Notes: generated by a model from the sequence alone, not told the origin. A stretch of 44,815 bases of DNA from Kiritimatiellia bacterium (GCA_017525475.1 JAFXST010000056.1:1-44815); one strand, 5' to 3'; positions 9,540 to 17,152 are shown, numbered from the stretch's first letter. Numbers and translations: made by a program.

Positions 9540-10628
9540 TCAGCACTGCTTGCGACCGGCGAAAAGCCGGGCGGCGACCAGCGCGGTGAAGGGCGCCACC
9601 AAGACGATGGCGAAGGAGCCGGCGAGCGTCTTGGCAGCTTCGGCCACCACGAGGGGCGAATTGAGGAAAGCGGCGGCTGGCGTTCCTTGGGCGGCAAACA
9701 CCATCAATAGCGTAAGATACCCTCCCGAGTAGGCGAGGAGCAGGGTGGTGGTCATGGTGCCCACTGTTGCGCGCCCGATCCTGATGCCGCTCATGAAGAG
9801 CTCGAAAAACCCGAGACGGGGATTGTGGTGCGCGACTTCGCGCACGCCGGCGGCGATATCCATGGCGAGGTCCATCATGGCGCCGCTGCCGGCCAGGATG
9901 GTGGCGGCGATAAAGATGTCGGCGAGGTCGAGATTGTCCGCGCCGGAATAGACGAGGGTTTGAACGAACGGCAAGGTGGCGCCGTTGACTCCAAGGGCGG
10001 CGCCGAGAATCCGGGCGATGACGAGCCCCGCCGAAACCCCGAGCATCGAGCCGGCGAAAGCCGCCAACGCCTTGCGCGTGAAGCCGCCGACCGACAGCAT
10101 GATAATGGCCGTCATAGCCGCGGTGGCGGCAAAAGCGACGAGCGAGGCGTTGTGCCCGGCAAGCGCGAGCGGCACCACCAGTTTCCAGATGACGAGACAG
10201 CAGAAGACGAAACTCAATAGCGCATTTGCCCCCACACCGCCGCCGAAGACGACGAGCAGGAGCGCAAAGATGGCGAAAGCGGCCGCCATGGCGCCGAGGC
10301 GCCAATGCGAAGCGGCGGCAAGGGTGGCGGGCTCCGATCCGGCCGGCGCCGAGACTACGGCGATGTCGCCCGGAACAAAGACATTGTCGAGGTCCATCTG
10401 CCCGCGTAGCGTATTGCCGACAGGGAAGGTGTGGCCCCGGTGGGGGCCGTCGAGGATTTGGGCCTGGAGCGTCTGCGTGCCGTATTGCACATGACCGAGC
10501 GTGCGCACATCGGTATTGTCGGCCGCCACCACCTTGGCGCGCACGGAGCCGGGTGCGGGATCGAGGCGGACGAGCGCGGCGCCCCCCAGGATGGCGACGG
10601 CAACGATGGGCAACAGTTTTTTGGCCAT
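9540..10628 (-). CDS. YibE/F family multi-pass membrane protein
   Basis: A 362-residue integral membrane protein. After an N-terminal hydrophobic anchor there is a short extracytoplasmic part (about 30-105) with GTQTLQAQILDGPHRGHTF and a DNVFVPGDIAVV segment. This is the small beta domain found at the front of YibE/F proteins. The rest is about seven or eight hydrophobic helices, including ALLSFVFCCLVIWKLVVPLAL and DIFIAATILAGSGAMMDLAMDIAAGV, the latter a family hallmark. The function of YibE/F proteins is not established. The gene follows the alkaline phosphatase on the same strand after three bases, so the two are cotranscribed. It converges with the phosphatase-kinase gene to its left. Confidence 0.85.
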   Translation of the reverse strand: MAKKLLPIVAVAILGGAALVRLDPAPGSVRAKVVAADNTDVRTLGHVQYGTQTLQAQILDGPHRGHTFPVGNTLRGQMDLDNVFVPGDIAVVSAPAGSEPATLAAASHWRLGAMAAAFAIFALLLVVFGGGVGANALLSFVFCCLVIWKLVVPLALAGHNASLVAFAATAAMTAIIMLSVGGFTRKALAAFAGSMLGVSAGLVIARILGAALGVNGATLPFVQTLVYSGADNLDLADIFIAATILAGSGAMMDLAMDIAAGVREVAHHNPRLGFFELFMSGIRIGRATVGTMTTTLLLAYSGGYLTLLMVFAAQGTPAAAFLNSPLVVAEAAKTLAGSFAIVLVAPFTALVAARLFAGRKQC

Positions 10629-10631
10629 GGT

Positions 10632-11936
10632 TTAGAGGAGCTTTTTGATCAGCCGGGAAATATCGGTATTGTCGAGCATGCCGGTAAAGCGTACGGCGCC
10701 GGGTCCGCAGGAGGTGGTAAGGGCCGGCAGCCCCGTATGCGAGGAACTGGTCCAGCCGACTCCGGCGCGGTCGCTCACCAGCCGCCGCATCTTGTCGGCG
10801 AGGTCGCCCGCTTCGAAATGGCGGCGCATGCTGGCCATATCGTCTTCGCCCAGCGCCATGGGATCGTCGCCGTCGCCGTTTATCGCCATGCCCGAGGCGG
10901 CGGCCGCGAGTCTGGCGGCGTCTTCGAAAACGGCGCCTTCGCCCAGCGCCTTGAGCTTACGATCCAGTTGCTCGAAGGAGCAGGTTTGCCCGGCGAGCCG
11001 CTCCATGTAGAAAGCGTAGCCGGTGCCGGCAAAGCCCATGGACATGCCACCGGTTTCGTGATCGCCGGTAACGATGACAAGCGTATCGGGGTGGGTCTTT
11101 TGGAATTCTAGCGCCACTTTGACCGCTTTGTCGAGCTCCAGGAGATCGCGCAGGTTGGTGGCGGCGTCGTTGGCGTGGCCGGCCCAGTCGATCCGGCCGC
11201 CTTCGACCATCAGGAAAAAGCCGTCTTCAAGCCGGTCGAGCGCAAAACCGACGAGCTCTGGGAGCCTAGGCGTATCGTTGCCGGCGGCATCGATGGCGTA
11301 GGGCAGGGCGGGTTCGCCGCTCCGCCACCAGATAGGGCCGGGCGCGCCCGCGAGCGCGTCGAAACCGGTGCGCCCCTCGGCCACGGTCCAACCTTTGGCG
11401 GCTGCAAGTTCGTAGAGATTGCCGGCGTAACTGGTGGAGTTGGTGTTGTCGAACGCTCCCGCGAGACCGCCGCCGAGAAACAGGTCGAAATCGCTGTTCA
11501 CGAGGTCGAGCCCGATTTCGTACAGCATCGACCGGTGGTTTTGGTGGGCGTAGAATCCGGCCGGAGTGGCATGGTTGATGGTGACGCTGGTGACGATGCC
11601 CACCTTGCGCCCCGCGGCTTTGGCGGCCTCGGCGCAACTTTCGAGTCGCTGACCTTTCTGGTCCACGCCAACGGCGCCATTGACCGTTTTTTCGCCGCAG
11701 GCGATGGCGGTGGCGGCGGCGGCCGAATCGGTGACGAGCGACGAGAGCGAGCAGGTGCGGGTGGTGGCCTGGCAGGGCATGGCGTTCATCGCCAAGGGGC
11801 CGAGGCCCGCTTTGCGAGAGAACTCCTCGGCGACCATCCGCTGCGGTACGCTCATGCCGTCGCCGATGAAGAGAACGATGTTGCGCGGCTGGGCGGCCGA
11901 AAGCGCCAAGGAGGCAAGCAAGATATTGATAGTCAT
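10632..11936 (-). CDS. alkaline phosphatase (PhoA family), exported
   Basis: A 434-residue metal-dependent phosphomonoesterase. It begins with a short hydrophobic export signal (INILLASLALSAAQ), followed directly by RNIVLFIGDGMSVPQ, which holds the first metal-binding Asp. The nucleophile is Ser71 in SLVTDSAAAATAIACGEKT. Later metal ligands lie in GRIDWAGHANDAA, VIVTGDHETGGMSMGFAG and SSHTGLPALTTSCGPGA. It should release phosphate from organic esters in the periplasm. The ATG is only about one base from the predicted transcription start and has no Shine-Dalgarno sequence. No Pho box was recognised by eye. It leads a two-gene operon with the YibE/F protein. Confidence 0.94.
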   Translation of the reverse strand: MTINILLASLALSAAQPRNIVLFIGDGMSVPQRMVAEEFSRKAGLGPLAMNAMPCQATTRTCSLSSLVTDSAAAATAIACGEKTVNGAVGVDQKGQRLESCAEAAKAAGRKVGIVTSVTINHATPAGFYAHQNHRSMLYEIGLDLVNSDFDLFLGGGLAGAFDNTNSTSYAGNLYELAAAKGWTVAEGRTGFDALAGAPGPIWWRSGEPALPYAIDAAGNDTPRLPELVGFALDRLEDGFFLMVEGGRIDWAGHANDAATNLRDLLELDKAVKVALEFQKTHPDTLVIVTGDHETGGMSMGFAGTGYAFYMERLAGQTCSFEQLDRKLKALGEGAVFEDAARLAAAASGMAINGDGDDPMALGEDDMASMRRHFEAGDLADKMRRLVSDRAGVGWTSSSHTGLPALTTSCGPGAVRFTGMLDNTDISRLIKKLL

Positions 11937-11943
11937 GGCGCAT

Positions 11944-11973
11944 ATTATACCATTTTGCCTGCGCCTAGGTCAA
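11944..11973 (-). promoter_or_regulatory. Promoter of the alkaline phosphatase operon (leaderless start)
   Basis: Read on the minus strand: TTGACC (11973-11968), an 18-base spacer and TATAAT (11949-11944) preceded by TGG. The predicted start is about 11937, one base before the ATG at 11936, so the mRNA should have essentially no 5' leader. Confidence 0.85.
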
Positions 11974-11995
11974 GCGCGATTTTTGAAGTTGGGGG

Positions 11996-12024
11996 TTGTA
12001 ATCGTTCCGGATTTTTGGTATAAT
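11996..12024 (+). promoter_or_regulatory. Promoter of the LysM-tex operon
   Basis: TTGTAA (11996-12001), a 17-base spacer and TATAAT (12019-12024) with TGG in the extended -10 position. The predicted start is near 12031, 23 bases before the ATG. It is divergent from the phosphatase promoter, with 22 bases between the two -35 elements. Confidence 0.83.
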
Positions 12025-12053
12025 ATCCCGCAAATTTCAATCGACCTAAAAAC

Positions 12054-12539
12054 ATGAACGGAATCAACTGGGCGGGAGCGCTGACGATAAGCGTGGCGGT
12101 GCACGTGGCGATACTGTCGGCCATGGTGCTGACCTCGCCGTCGCCAGTGGCCGACGATTTGGATTTGTCCATCGCCGAAGGCGAAGAGTCGGGTGCGGTG
12201 CCTGGCGAAGTGTCTCCGGCCAAGCTGGAAGTATCTGCCAAGCCCGAGGTGTCGGCCAAGCCTGAACCCCATGCCAAGGTCGAGGCTCCGGCTAAAATCG
12301 AAGTGCCGGCCAAGCCGGAAGTAGCGGTCAAGCCGTCGACCACGGTGCGACCGACGGCGGCCGATGCCGGCTATATGGAATATACCGTCAAGAGCGGCGA
12401 CAATTTGACGGTGATCGCCAAGCGTGCCGGTTGCACCTTTACCGAGATTGCGGCCGCAAACGGCAAAAGCGTAAAAGAGCTCACCAACCTCAGGGTCGGT
12501 CAAGTCATCAAGCTACCCAAGAGCGAAACGCGGCCATGA
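12054..12539 (+). CDS. LysM-domain protein with N-terminal membrane anchor and AKPEV repeats
   Basis: The 161-residue protein has three parts. Residues about 7-25 (WAGALTISVAVHVAILSAMVL) form a membrane anchor resembling the start of TonB-like proteins. The middle (about 55-100) is a low-complexity linker built from repeats of AKxEV/AKPE, rich in Lys, Pro and Glu. The C-terminus (about 108-157) is one LysM domain: EYTVKSGDNLTVIAKRAG, then FTEIAAANGKSVKELTNLRVGQVIKLP. LysM binds N-acetylglucosamine-containing glycans, here probably peptidoglycan, with the linker spanning the periplasm. No enzymatic domain is present. It overlaps tex by four bases (ATGA), although the two have no known functional tie. 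There is no clear Shine-Dalgarno sequence. Confidence 0.85.
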   Translation: MNGINWAGALTISVAVHVAILSAMVLTSPSPVADDLDLSIAEGEESGAVPGEVSPAKLEVSAKPEVSAKPEPHAKVEAPAKIEVPAKPEVAVKPSTTVRPTAADAGYMEYTVKSGDNLTVIAKRAGCTFTEIAAANGKSVKELTNLRVGQVIKLPKSETRP

Positions 12540-14722
12540 CCGACGCCATCATCCAGCGTATGGCGGGCGAGGTGGGCGCCCGTGCCAACCAGATTGCGGC
12601 CGTGGCCAAACTGCTGGGCGAAGGTTGCACGGTGCCGTTTATCGCGCGCTACCGCAAAGAGGCGCACGGCAATCTCGACGAAGTGGCTATCCTCAAGATC
12701 CAGGAGCGCCTCGGCTACTATACCGAACTCGAAGAGCGCAAGGCGGCGATTTTGGAGTCGATCGACGGCCAGGGCAAGCTGACGCCGGAACTGCGGGGCA
12801 AGATCGAGGCCTGCTATCAAAAATCGGCGCTCGAAGACCTTTACCAACCTTACAAGCCGCGGCGCCGCACCCGTGCCGATGTCGCGCGCGAAGCGGGGCT
12901 GGAGCCGCTCGCCGAGCGTATCTGGAACGGCGAGAAGGTGACGGCCGAGGCGGCGGAGCTGCAGGGCGCGCGCGACATTATTGCCGAGCGCATCGCCGAC
13001 ATGGCCGAAGTGCGCGGCTACGTGCGCAACCATATGGCCGCCAAGGGCGTGCTCCATAGCGAAGCGGCCGCGGGCAAAACCAAGGAACCCACCAAGTTCG
13101 AGGATTACTACGATTACGAAGAGCCGATCGCCGCCATTCCCAGCCACCGGTATCTCGCCATCCGCCGCGGCCAGCATCAAGGCGTGCTGTGGGTAAAGTA
13201 CGTGATCGACAGCGAGGCGGTGCTGGACGGCATTCTCCAGCTGGTCAAGCGCAATCATCCCGAAGTGCGGCTCGCCGCCGCCGATGCGCTCAAGCGGCTG
13301 ATCGCGCCAGCGTGCGAAATCGACGTGGCGCTGGCCAAGAAGCAGGAGGCCGATCGCCAGGCGGTGGAAGTGTTCGCCGAGAATCTGCGCCATTTGCTGC
13401 TGGCGCCGCCGTTGGGCGAAAAGTCGGTGTTGGCCATCGATCCGGGAATCCGCACCGGCTGCAAGGTGGCGATGCTCGACAATACCGGCAAGTATCTGGG
13501 GCAGACCGTGGTGTATCCGCAGGCCAAGGCGCAAGAGGCGGCGCGGACGATCGCGCTGATCGTGAACAAGTACAAGGTGGAGGCCGTGGCCGTGGGCAAC
13601 GGCACCGCCGGGCGCGAGACCGAAGAGTTCGTTAACAATACGCTCGCGCTCCTCAAGAAGCAGCATCCGGAAATCCCCACCCCCATGGTGGTTTCGGTGT
13701 CGGAATCGGGCGCGTCAATCTATTCGGCTTCGGAAGTCGCCCGCGAGGAATTCCCCGATCTCGACCTTACCGTGCGCGGCGCCATTTCAATCGGCCGCCG
13801 GCTGCAAGATCCGCTGGCCGAACTCGTCAAGCTCGATCCCAAGTCGATTGGCGTGGGGCAGTACCAGCACGATGTGGACCCCAAGCTCCTCGGCCGCAAA
13901 CTCGACGAAGTGGTGGTAAGCTGCGTAAACGCGGTGGGGGTGGAGCTCAATACCGCCTCGACGATGCTGTTGACGCGCGTCTCCGGCGTGGGCCCGGCGC
14001 TCGCGCGCGAAATCGTGGCCTGGCGCAACGAGCACGGCAAGTTCCGCTCGCGCGAGGACTTGAAGCTGGTCAAGGGCATGGGGCCCAAGGCGTTCGAGCA
14101 GTGCGCCGGGTTTTTGCGCATCCGGGGCGCGGCGAATCCGCTGGACGCCTCGGCCGTGCATCCCGAACGTTACGCGCTCGTGGAGCGCATGGCCGCCGAT
14201 GTCGGCTGCTCGGTGCGCGAACTGGTGGGCAGCGGCGCGGCAGTGGGCAAAATCGCCATCAAGCGTTACGTGGGCGGCGAAGTTGGCGAAATGACGCTCA
14301 AGGATATCCTCGGCGAACTCGCCAAGCCCGGGCGCGACCCGCGCGCGGAATTTACGCACCTCAAGTTCCGCGACGACGTCAAGAAAATCGAGGATCTCGA
14401 AGCCGGCATGAAGCTCGAAGGCATCGTCACCAACGTGACCAAGTTCGGCGCGTTCGTGGACATCGGCGTCCATCAGGACGGCATGGTGCACATTTCGGAA
14501 TTGAGCGACCGCTACGTGAGCGACGCGAGCGAAGTGGTGAAGGCGGGCGACATCATCAAGGTGACGGTGGTGTCGGTGGACGTGCCGCGCAAGCGTATCG
14601 CCTTGAGCGCGCGCACGCGACCGGCGGCGACGGCGATTGCGGGGCGTAGCGGCCACGACAATGCCAAGCCCCGAAGCTATGCATCGTCGGGCTTCAGCAT
14701 AAATCCGTTCGCCAACCTCTAG
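12536..14722 (+). CDS. tex: Tex-family RNA-binding transcription accessory protein
   Basis: Tex proteins bind nucleic acid and influence transcription and toxin expression. They are cytoplasmic relatives of eukaryotic Spt6. The ATG at 12536 sits in an ATGA overlap with the LysM gene and gives 728 residues, close to the usual 720-780. Order of parts: an N-terminal helical region with TVPFIARYRKEAHGNLDE and SALEDLYQPYKPRRRTRADVAREAGLEPLA; a YqgF/RNase H-like domain from VLAIDPGIRTGCKVAMLD to VAVGNGTAGRETEEF; helix-hairpin-helix segments in LLTRVSGVGPALAREIVAWR and LVKGMGPKAFEQCAGFLRI; and a C-terminal S1 domain, EGIVTNVTKFGAFVDIGVHQ to GDIIKVTVVSVDVPRKRIALS. All expected parts are present. Confidence 0.97.
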   Translation: MTDAIIQRMAGEVGARANQIAAVAKLLGEGCTVPFIARYRKEAHGNLDEVAILKIQERLGYYTELEERKAAILESIDGQGKLTPELRGKIEACYQKSALEDLYQPYKPRRRTRADVAREAGLEPLAERIWNGEKVTAEAAELQGARDIIAERIADMAEVRGYVRNHMAAKGVLHSEAAAGKTKEPTKFEDYYDYEEPIAAIPSHRYLAIRRGQHQGVLWVKYVIDSEAVLDGILQLVKRNHPEVRLAAADALKRLIAPACEIDVALAKKQEADRQAVEVFAENLRHLLLAPPLGEKSVLAIDPGIRTGCKVAMLDNTGKYLGQTVVYPQAKAQEAARTIALIVNKYKVEAVAVGNGTAGRETEEFVNNTLALLKKQHPEIPTPMVVSVSESGASIYSASEVAREEFPDLDLTVRGAISIGRRLQDPLAELVKLDPKSIGVGQYQHDVDPKLLGRKLDEVVVSCVNAVGVELNTASTMLLTRVSGVGPALAREIVAWRNEHGKFRSREDLKLVKGMGPKAFEQCAGFLRIRGAANPLDASAVHPERYALVERMAADVGCSVRELVGSGAAVGKIAIKRYVGGEVGEMTLKDILGELAKPGRDPRAEFTHLKFRDDVKKIEDLEAGMKLEGIVTNVTKFGAFVDIGVHQDGMVHISELSDRYVSDASEVVKAGDIIKVTVVSVDVPRKRIALSARTRPAATAIAGRSGHDNAKPRSYASSGFSINPFANL

Positions 14723-14744
14723 CGCGGCGTAAAGTGTCCAAAAG

Positions 14745-14780
14745 AAGAGCGCACCGCCAAAGCTGGCGATGCGCTCTTTT
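14745..14780. terminator. Bidirectional terminator between tex and the KPA-repeat gene
   Basis: An outer 9 bp stem (AAGAGCGCA 14745-14753 with TGCGCTCTT 14770-14778) is extended by an inner 5 bp stem (CGCCA 14755-14759 with TGGCG 14764-14768) around loop AAGC. On the plus strand it ends in TTTT. On the minus strand the stem is followed by TCTTTT. It lies between two convergent genes and can serve both. Confidence 0.88.
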
Positions 14781-14799
14781 GCCGCATGGCACCAAGAGC

Positions 14800-15063
14800 T
14801 TATTTCTTCTTGGGAGCGGGCTTCTTGGCCGCGGGCTTCTTGGCGGCCGCGGGCTTCTTGGCGGGCGCGGGCTTTTTGGCCGGTGCCGGCTTCTTGGCAG
14901 GAGCAGGCTTTTTGGCCGGCGCGGGCTTCTTGGGCGCGGCCGGCTTTTTGGCCGGCGCGGGCTTCTTGGCGGGAGCCGGCTTCTTGGCCGGCGCGGGCTT
15001 CTTGGCGGGCGCGGGCTTCTTGGGCGCGGCCGGCTTCTTGGCGGGAGCTTTCTTGGTTGCCAT
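14800..15063 (-). CDS. Lys/Pro/Ala-repeat basic protein (histone H1-like)
   Basis: An 87-residue, extremely basic protein composed almost only of Lys, Pro and Ala. After MATKK it consists of repeats of APAKKP/AAPKKP to the C-terminus, which ends APKKK. This composition matches the tails of bacterial histone H1-like or AlgP-type nucleoid proteins, which bind DNA through lysine charge, though no globular domain is present. The minus-strand reading is supported by a GGAG Shine-Dalgarno nine bases before the ATG, by its own promoter at 15162-15133 and by the terminator downstream. The plus strand of the same DNA is also open (GFLAGA repeats) but has none of these signals. DNA compaction is inferred from composition. 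Confidence 0.82.
   Translation of the reverse strand: MATKKAPAKKPAAPKKPAPAKKPAPAKKPAPAKKPAPAKKPAAPKKPAPAKKPAPAKKPAPAKKPAPAKKPAAAKKPAAKKPAPKKK
14803..15054. repeat. Tandem 18-base-type repeats inside the KPA gene
   Basis: The stretch is an imperfect tandem array of roughly 18-base units (read on the plus strand as GGCTTCTTGGCGGGCGCG variants), each encoding about six residues (KKPAPA). Units differ at synonymous positions. Arrays like this can expand or contract by slippage, so length may vary between strains. Confidence 0.8.
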
Positions 15064-15132
15064 GTGTTTGATCTCCGTGGGTTTAAGGGCATCCGCTCCA
15101 CACCCGCGGAACTTTTGCCCTCCACACTCAGT

Positions 15133-15162
15133 ATTATATCAAAAATTGGCTATTGATTGCAA
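15133..15162 (-). promoter_or_regulatory. Promoter of the KPA-repeat gene
   Basis: On the minus strand: TTGCAA (15162-15157), an 18-base spacer and TATAAT (15138-15133) preceded by TGA. The predicted start is near 15126, giving a leader of about 63 bases that contains the GGAG ribosome-binding site. It shares -35 DNA with the divergent nitroreductase promoter. Confidence 0.82.
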
Positions 15163-15181
15163 GAAGAATTTTTGATATAAT
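15153..15181 (+). promoter_or_regulatory. Promoter of the nitroreductase-htpX operon (near-leaderless)
   Basis: TTGATT (15153-15158), a 17-base spacer and TATAAT (15176-15181) preceded by TGA. The predicted start near 15188 is four bases before the ATG at 15192. Its -35 overlaps that of the divergent KPA-gene promoter by two bases. Confidence 0.82.
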
Positions 15182-15191
15182 ATAAAACATC

Positions 15192-15746
15192 ATGGATACG
15201 CAAACTAGTTTTTCGCCGTTGGATCAGGCAATCGCCGGTCGCCGCAGCGTCCGCAGTTTCGACCCGTCGCGCGTTCCTGCGCGCGACTTGGTGGATGCGG
15301 TAGTGGACGCGGGACTCAAAGCGCCCACCGGGCGCAACCAGCAGTCGAGCGTCATCATCCGCATCGACGACAAGGAGATGCAGGAGAAAATCCGCGCGCT
15401 CAACGCCAAGATAATGGGTACGCCGCCGCCCGGCCGTCCGGCCGATCCCTTTTATTCCGCGCCCGTAATGCTGATGGTGGTGGCCGACAAGTCTCGCAGC
15501 ACCGCCGTGTACGACGGCTCGCTCGCGCTCGGCTACATGATGCTCAAGGCGCACGAGCTCGGGCTCGCCTCGTGCTGGATCCACCGCGCCAAGGAAGAAA
15601 TGGAAACCGAGCTCGGGCGCGAGATCTGCGCCAGGGCCGGACTCGAAGGTGAATACATCGGCGTAGGTCACTTGGCGCTCGGCTACGCCGCCGGGCCTTT
15701 GCCGCCGCCGCGCGTTCCCGACCCCAAGCGCTACCGCGCCATTTGA
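15192..15746 (+). CDS. nitroreductase family protein
   Basis: A 184-residue FMN-dependent oxidoreductase of the nitroreductase fold. The N-terminal FMN-binding motif is AIAGRRSVRSFDPSRVPARD, followed by GLKAPTGRNQQSSVIIRID (the usual APSxxNxQ element), a central AVYDGSLALGYMMLKAHELGLASCWIHRA (dimer and cofactor region) and VGHLALGYAAGPLPPPR near the C-terminus. It lacks any ferredoxin domain. The substrate cannot be told from sequence, as members reduce nitro compounds, flavins or quinones. The start has no Shine-Dalgarno and lies four bases from the predicted transcript start. It precedes htpX by 16 bases, so a stress-related operon is possible. Confidence 0.9.
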   Translation: MDTQTSFSPLDQAIAGRRSVRSFDPSRVPARDLVDAVVDAGLKAPTGRNQQSSVIIRIDDKEMQEKIRALNAKIMGTPPPGRPADPFYSAPVMLMVVADKSRSTAVYDGSLALGYMMLKAHELGLASCWIHRAKEEMETELGREICARAGLEGEYIGVGHLALGYAAGPLPPPRVPDPKRYRAI

Positions 15747-15762
15747 GAGGCCCGCGCGCGAC

Positions 15763-16659
15763 ATGAAGCGGATATTGCTTTTCCTCGCCACCAATATCCT
15801 GGTGTTGCTGACGCTGGGAATCGTGAGCAATCTCCTCTGCGTGTTCGTGCTGCAGACGTCGCTTGCCGAACTTGTCGGCCCCGACTTTGCAGTACTCATG
15901 GCGGTGGCGTTCGTCTACGGCTTTTTGGGGGCGTTTGTTTCGCTCCTTATTTCCAAACCGCTGGCCAAGTTCGCCTGCGGCGCCAAGACGGTTACCGGCG
16001 GCGAAGGGCCGGCAGAACGCTGGCTGGTGGATACCGTGCGCCAGTTGGCCGAGCGCGCCAACGTGGGCATGCCCGAGGTCGCTATCTATGCTGGTGCGCC
16101 CAACGCGTTTGCCACCGGCGCCTTCCGCAACCGCTCGCTCGTCGCGGTGTCGACCGGCATCATGGAGCAGTTGACCAAGGAGGAACTCAAGGCCGTGCTC
16201 GGCCACGAGCTCAGCCACGTGGCCAATGGCGATATGGTGACCATGACGCTGGTGCAGGGCGTGCTCAACGCGTTCGTCATCTTCCTGTCGCGCGCGCTCG
16301 CTTACGTGATCGCCTCCGCCGGCCGCGGCGAAGGGCGCAGGCGTGGCACTTCGGGGCTCTACTATCCGCTCGTCTTCGCGTTCGATCTCGCGCTCGGAGT
16401 GCTCGCTTCGCTATTGGTGTTCGCCTATTCGCGTCGCCGCGAATACCGGGCCGACGCCGGTAGCGCCAGTCTTCTCGGCACGAGCGCGAGCATGATCGCG
16501 GCGCTCAAGCGGCTCGGCAATCTTAAACCGGGCGTACTCCCCGATAGCCTCAAGGCGATGGGCGTGGCCGAAGGTCGCCGCCACGCCTCGCTCTGGTCTA
16601 CGCATCCCTCGCTCGAAGATCGTATTGCGGCTTTGGAGCGTTGGACGATGGCGGTTTGA
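15763..16659 (+). CDS. htpX: HtpX-type membrane zinc metalloprotease (M48)
   Basis: HtpX is an inner-membrane protease that degrades misfolded membrane proteins. The 298 residues show two N-terminal membrane segments (about 4-27 and 40-62), then the zinc motif GHELSHVANGDMVTM with His148, Glu149 and His152. Two more hydrophobic segments follow (about 165-185 and 203-225), and the third zinc ligand Glu is in SRRREYRADAGSASLLG. The substrate-cleft segment FATGAFRNRSLVAVSTGIM is also typical. Length and arrangement match the family. It lies between the nitroreductase and an HNH protein in one transcription unit. Confidence 0.95.
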   Translation: MKRILLFLATNILVLLTLGIVSNLLCVFVLQTSLAELVGPDFAVLMAVAFVYGFLGAFVSLLISKPLAKFACGAKTVTGGEGPAERWLVDTVRQLAERANVGMPEVAIYAGAPNAFATGAFRNRSLVAVSTGIMEQLTKEELKAVLGHELSHVANGDMVTMTLVQGVLNAFVIFLSRALAYVIASAGRGEGRRRGTSGLYYPLVFAFDLALGVLASLLVFAYSRRREYRADAGSASLLGTSASMIAALKRLGNLKPGVLPDSLKAMGVAEGRRHASLWSTHPSLEDRIAALERWTMAV

Positions 16660-16661
16660 AG

Positions 16662-16955
16662 ATGGACGACTGGCTCGATATCAATGCCGATCCGGCGCAT
16701 GTCCGGCGCGAACGCGAACGGGCGCGGGAACTGCGCAAAACCGATTGGTGGAAAGCGCGCATCGCCGCGGGCAAGTGCCACTACTGCGGCAGGGTGGTTG
16801 GCGCGGGCGCGCTTACGCTCGACCATGTAATCCCGGTCGCGCGCGGCGGCAAAAGCGTAAAGTCCAATTGCGTGCCCTGTTGCAAGGAATGCAACAACCG
16901 CAAAAAAGCGTATACGCCCGCCGAGCAGATACTCGACAAACTCTTCCCCGGGTGA
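16662..16955 (+). CDS. small HNH endonuclease family protein
   Basis: A 97-residue protein with two zinc-binding CxxC pairs (CHYC at residues 39-42 and CKEC at 74-77) flanking the HNH core LTLDHVIPVARGGKS and CNNRKKAYTP. HNH folds cut DNA or RNA in restriction, homing and repair enzymes. This free-standing version belongs to the widespread small HNH family whose cellular role is mostly unknown. The ATG at 16662, two bases after the htpX stop, was chosen. A TTG start at 16641 would add seven residues inside htpX. The N-terminal third is highly charged and helical (HVRRERERARELRKTDWW). No methylase, integrase or phage gene is near. Confidence 0.85.
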   Translation: MDDWLDINADPAHVRRERERARELRKTDWWKARIAAGKCHYCGRVVGAGALTLDHVIPVARGGKSVKSNCVPCCKECNNRKKAYTPAEQILDKLFPG

Positions 16956-16971
16956 CATGCGAACTTTCCGC

Positions 16972-17000
16972 TTGCAATTGCCGCGGGAATATGGTATAAT
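16972..17000 (+). promoter_or_regulatory. Promoter of the pilin-like gene array (leaderless)
   Basis: TTGCAA (16972-16977), a 17-base spacer and TATAAT (16995-17000) preceded by TGG. The predicted start near 17007 is two bases before the ATG at 17009, with no room for a Shine-Dalgarno sequence. Confidence 0.85.
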
Positions 17001-17008
17001 ATCCCAAA

Positions 17009-17152
17009 ATGCGAAAAGGTCAGGCGATGGTGGAGTATATGCTGGTACTGGCGTCCATGCTGGTGCTGGCGACGGTGTTGGGCTACGTGCTCGTGGCCGC
17101 CAACCGCCATGCCGACGAAACCGTAACACTGGTAACGCAGGATTGTCCATAA
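17009..17152 (+). CDS. 47-residue class III prepilin-like protein
   Basis: A very short gene that a length cut-off would miss. It encodes 47 residues beginning MRKGQAMVEYMLVLASM. The basic MRKG followed by Gln, with Glu at +5 and then about 20 hydrophobic residues (to VLGYVLVA), is a class III (Flp/Tad-type) prepilin signal, normally cut after the Gly by a TadV/PibD-type peptidase. The mature part after the hydrophobic helix is only 16 residues and ends DCP. Support for it being real: a strong promoter two bases upstream, the same KGQAMVE motif in three neighbouring genes, and a TAA followed 17 bases later by the next pilin-like gene. A structural or minor pilin role is inferred. Confidence 0.82.
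   Translation: MRKGQAMVEYMLVLASMLVLATVLGYVLVAANRHADETVTLVTQDCP

Noticed and set aside
7394-9697. A 767-codon minus-strand open frame opposite the SpoIIE-type gene
   Set aside because: Low-complexity Arg/His-rich translation with no motif; the plus-strand gene has complete catalytic motifs.
14803-15054. CRISPR-like array
   Set aside because: Units are about 18 bases with no unique spacers and encode a repeat protein.
14786-15175. Plus-strand frame with GFLAGAG repeats opposite the KPA gene, resembling a hydrophobic repeat protein
   Set aside because: No ribosome-binding site or promoter for that strand, and it crosses the minus-strand gene's promoter. The minus frame has GGAG, promoter and terminator.
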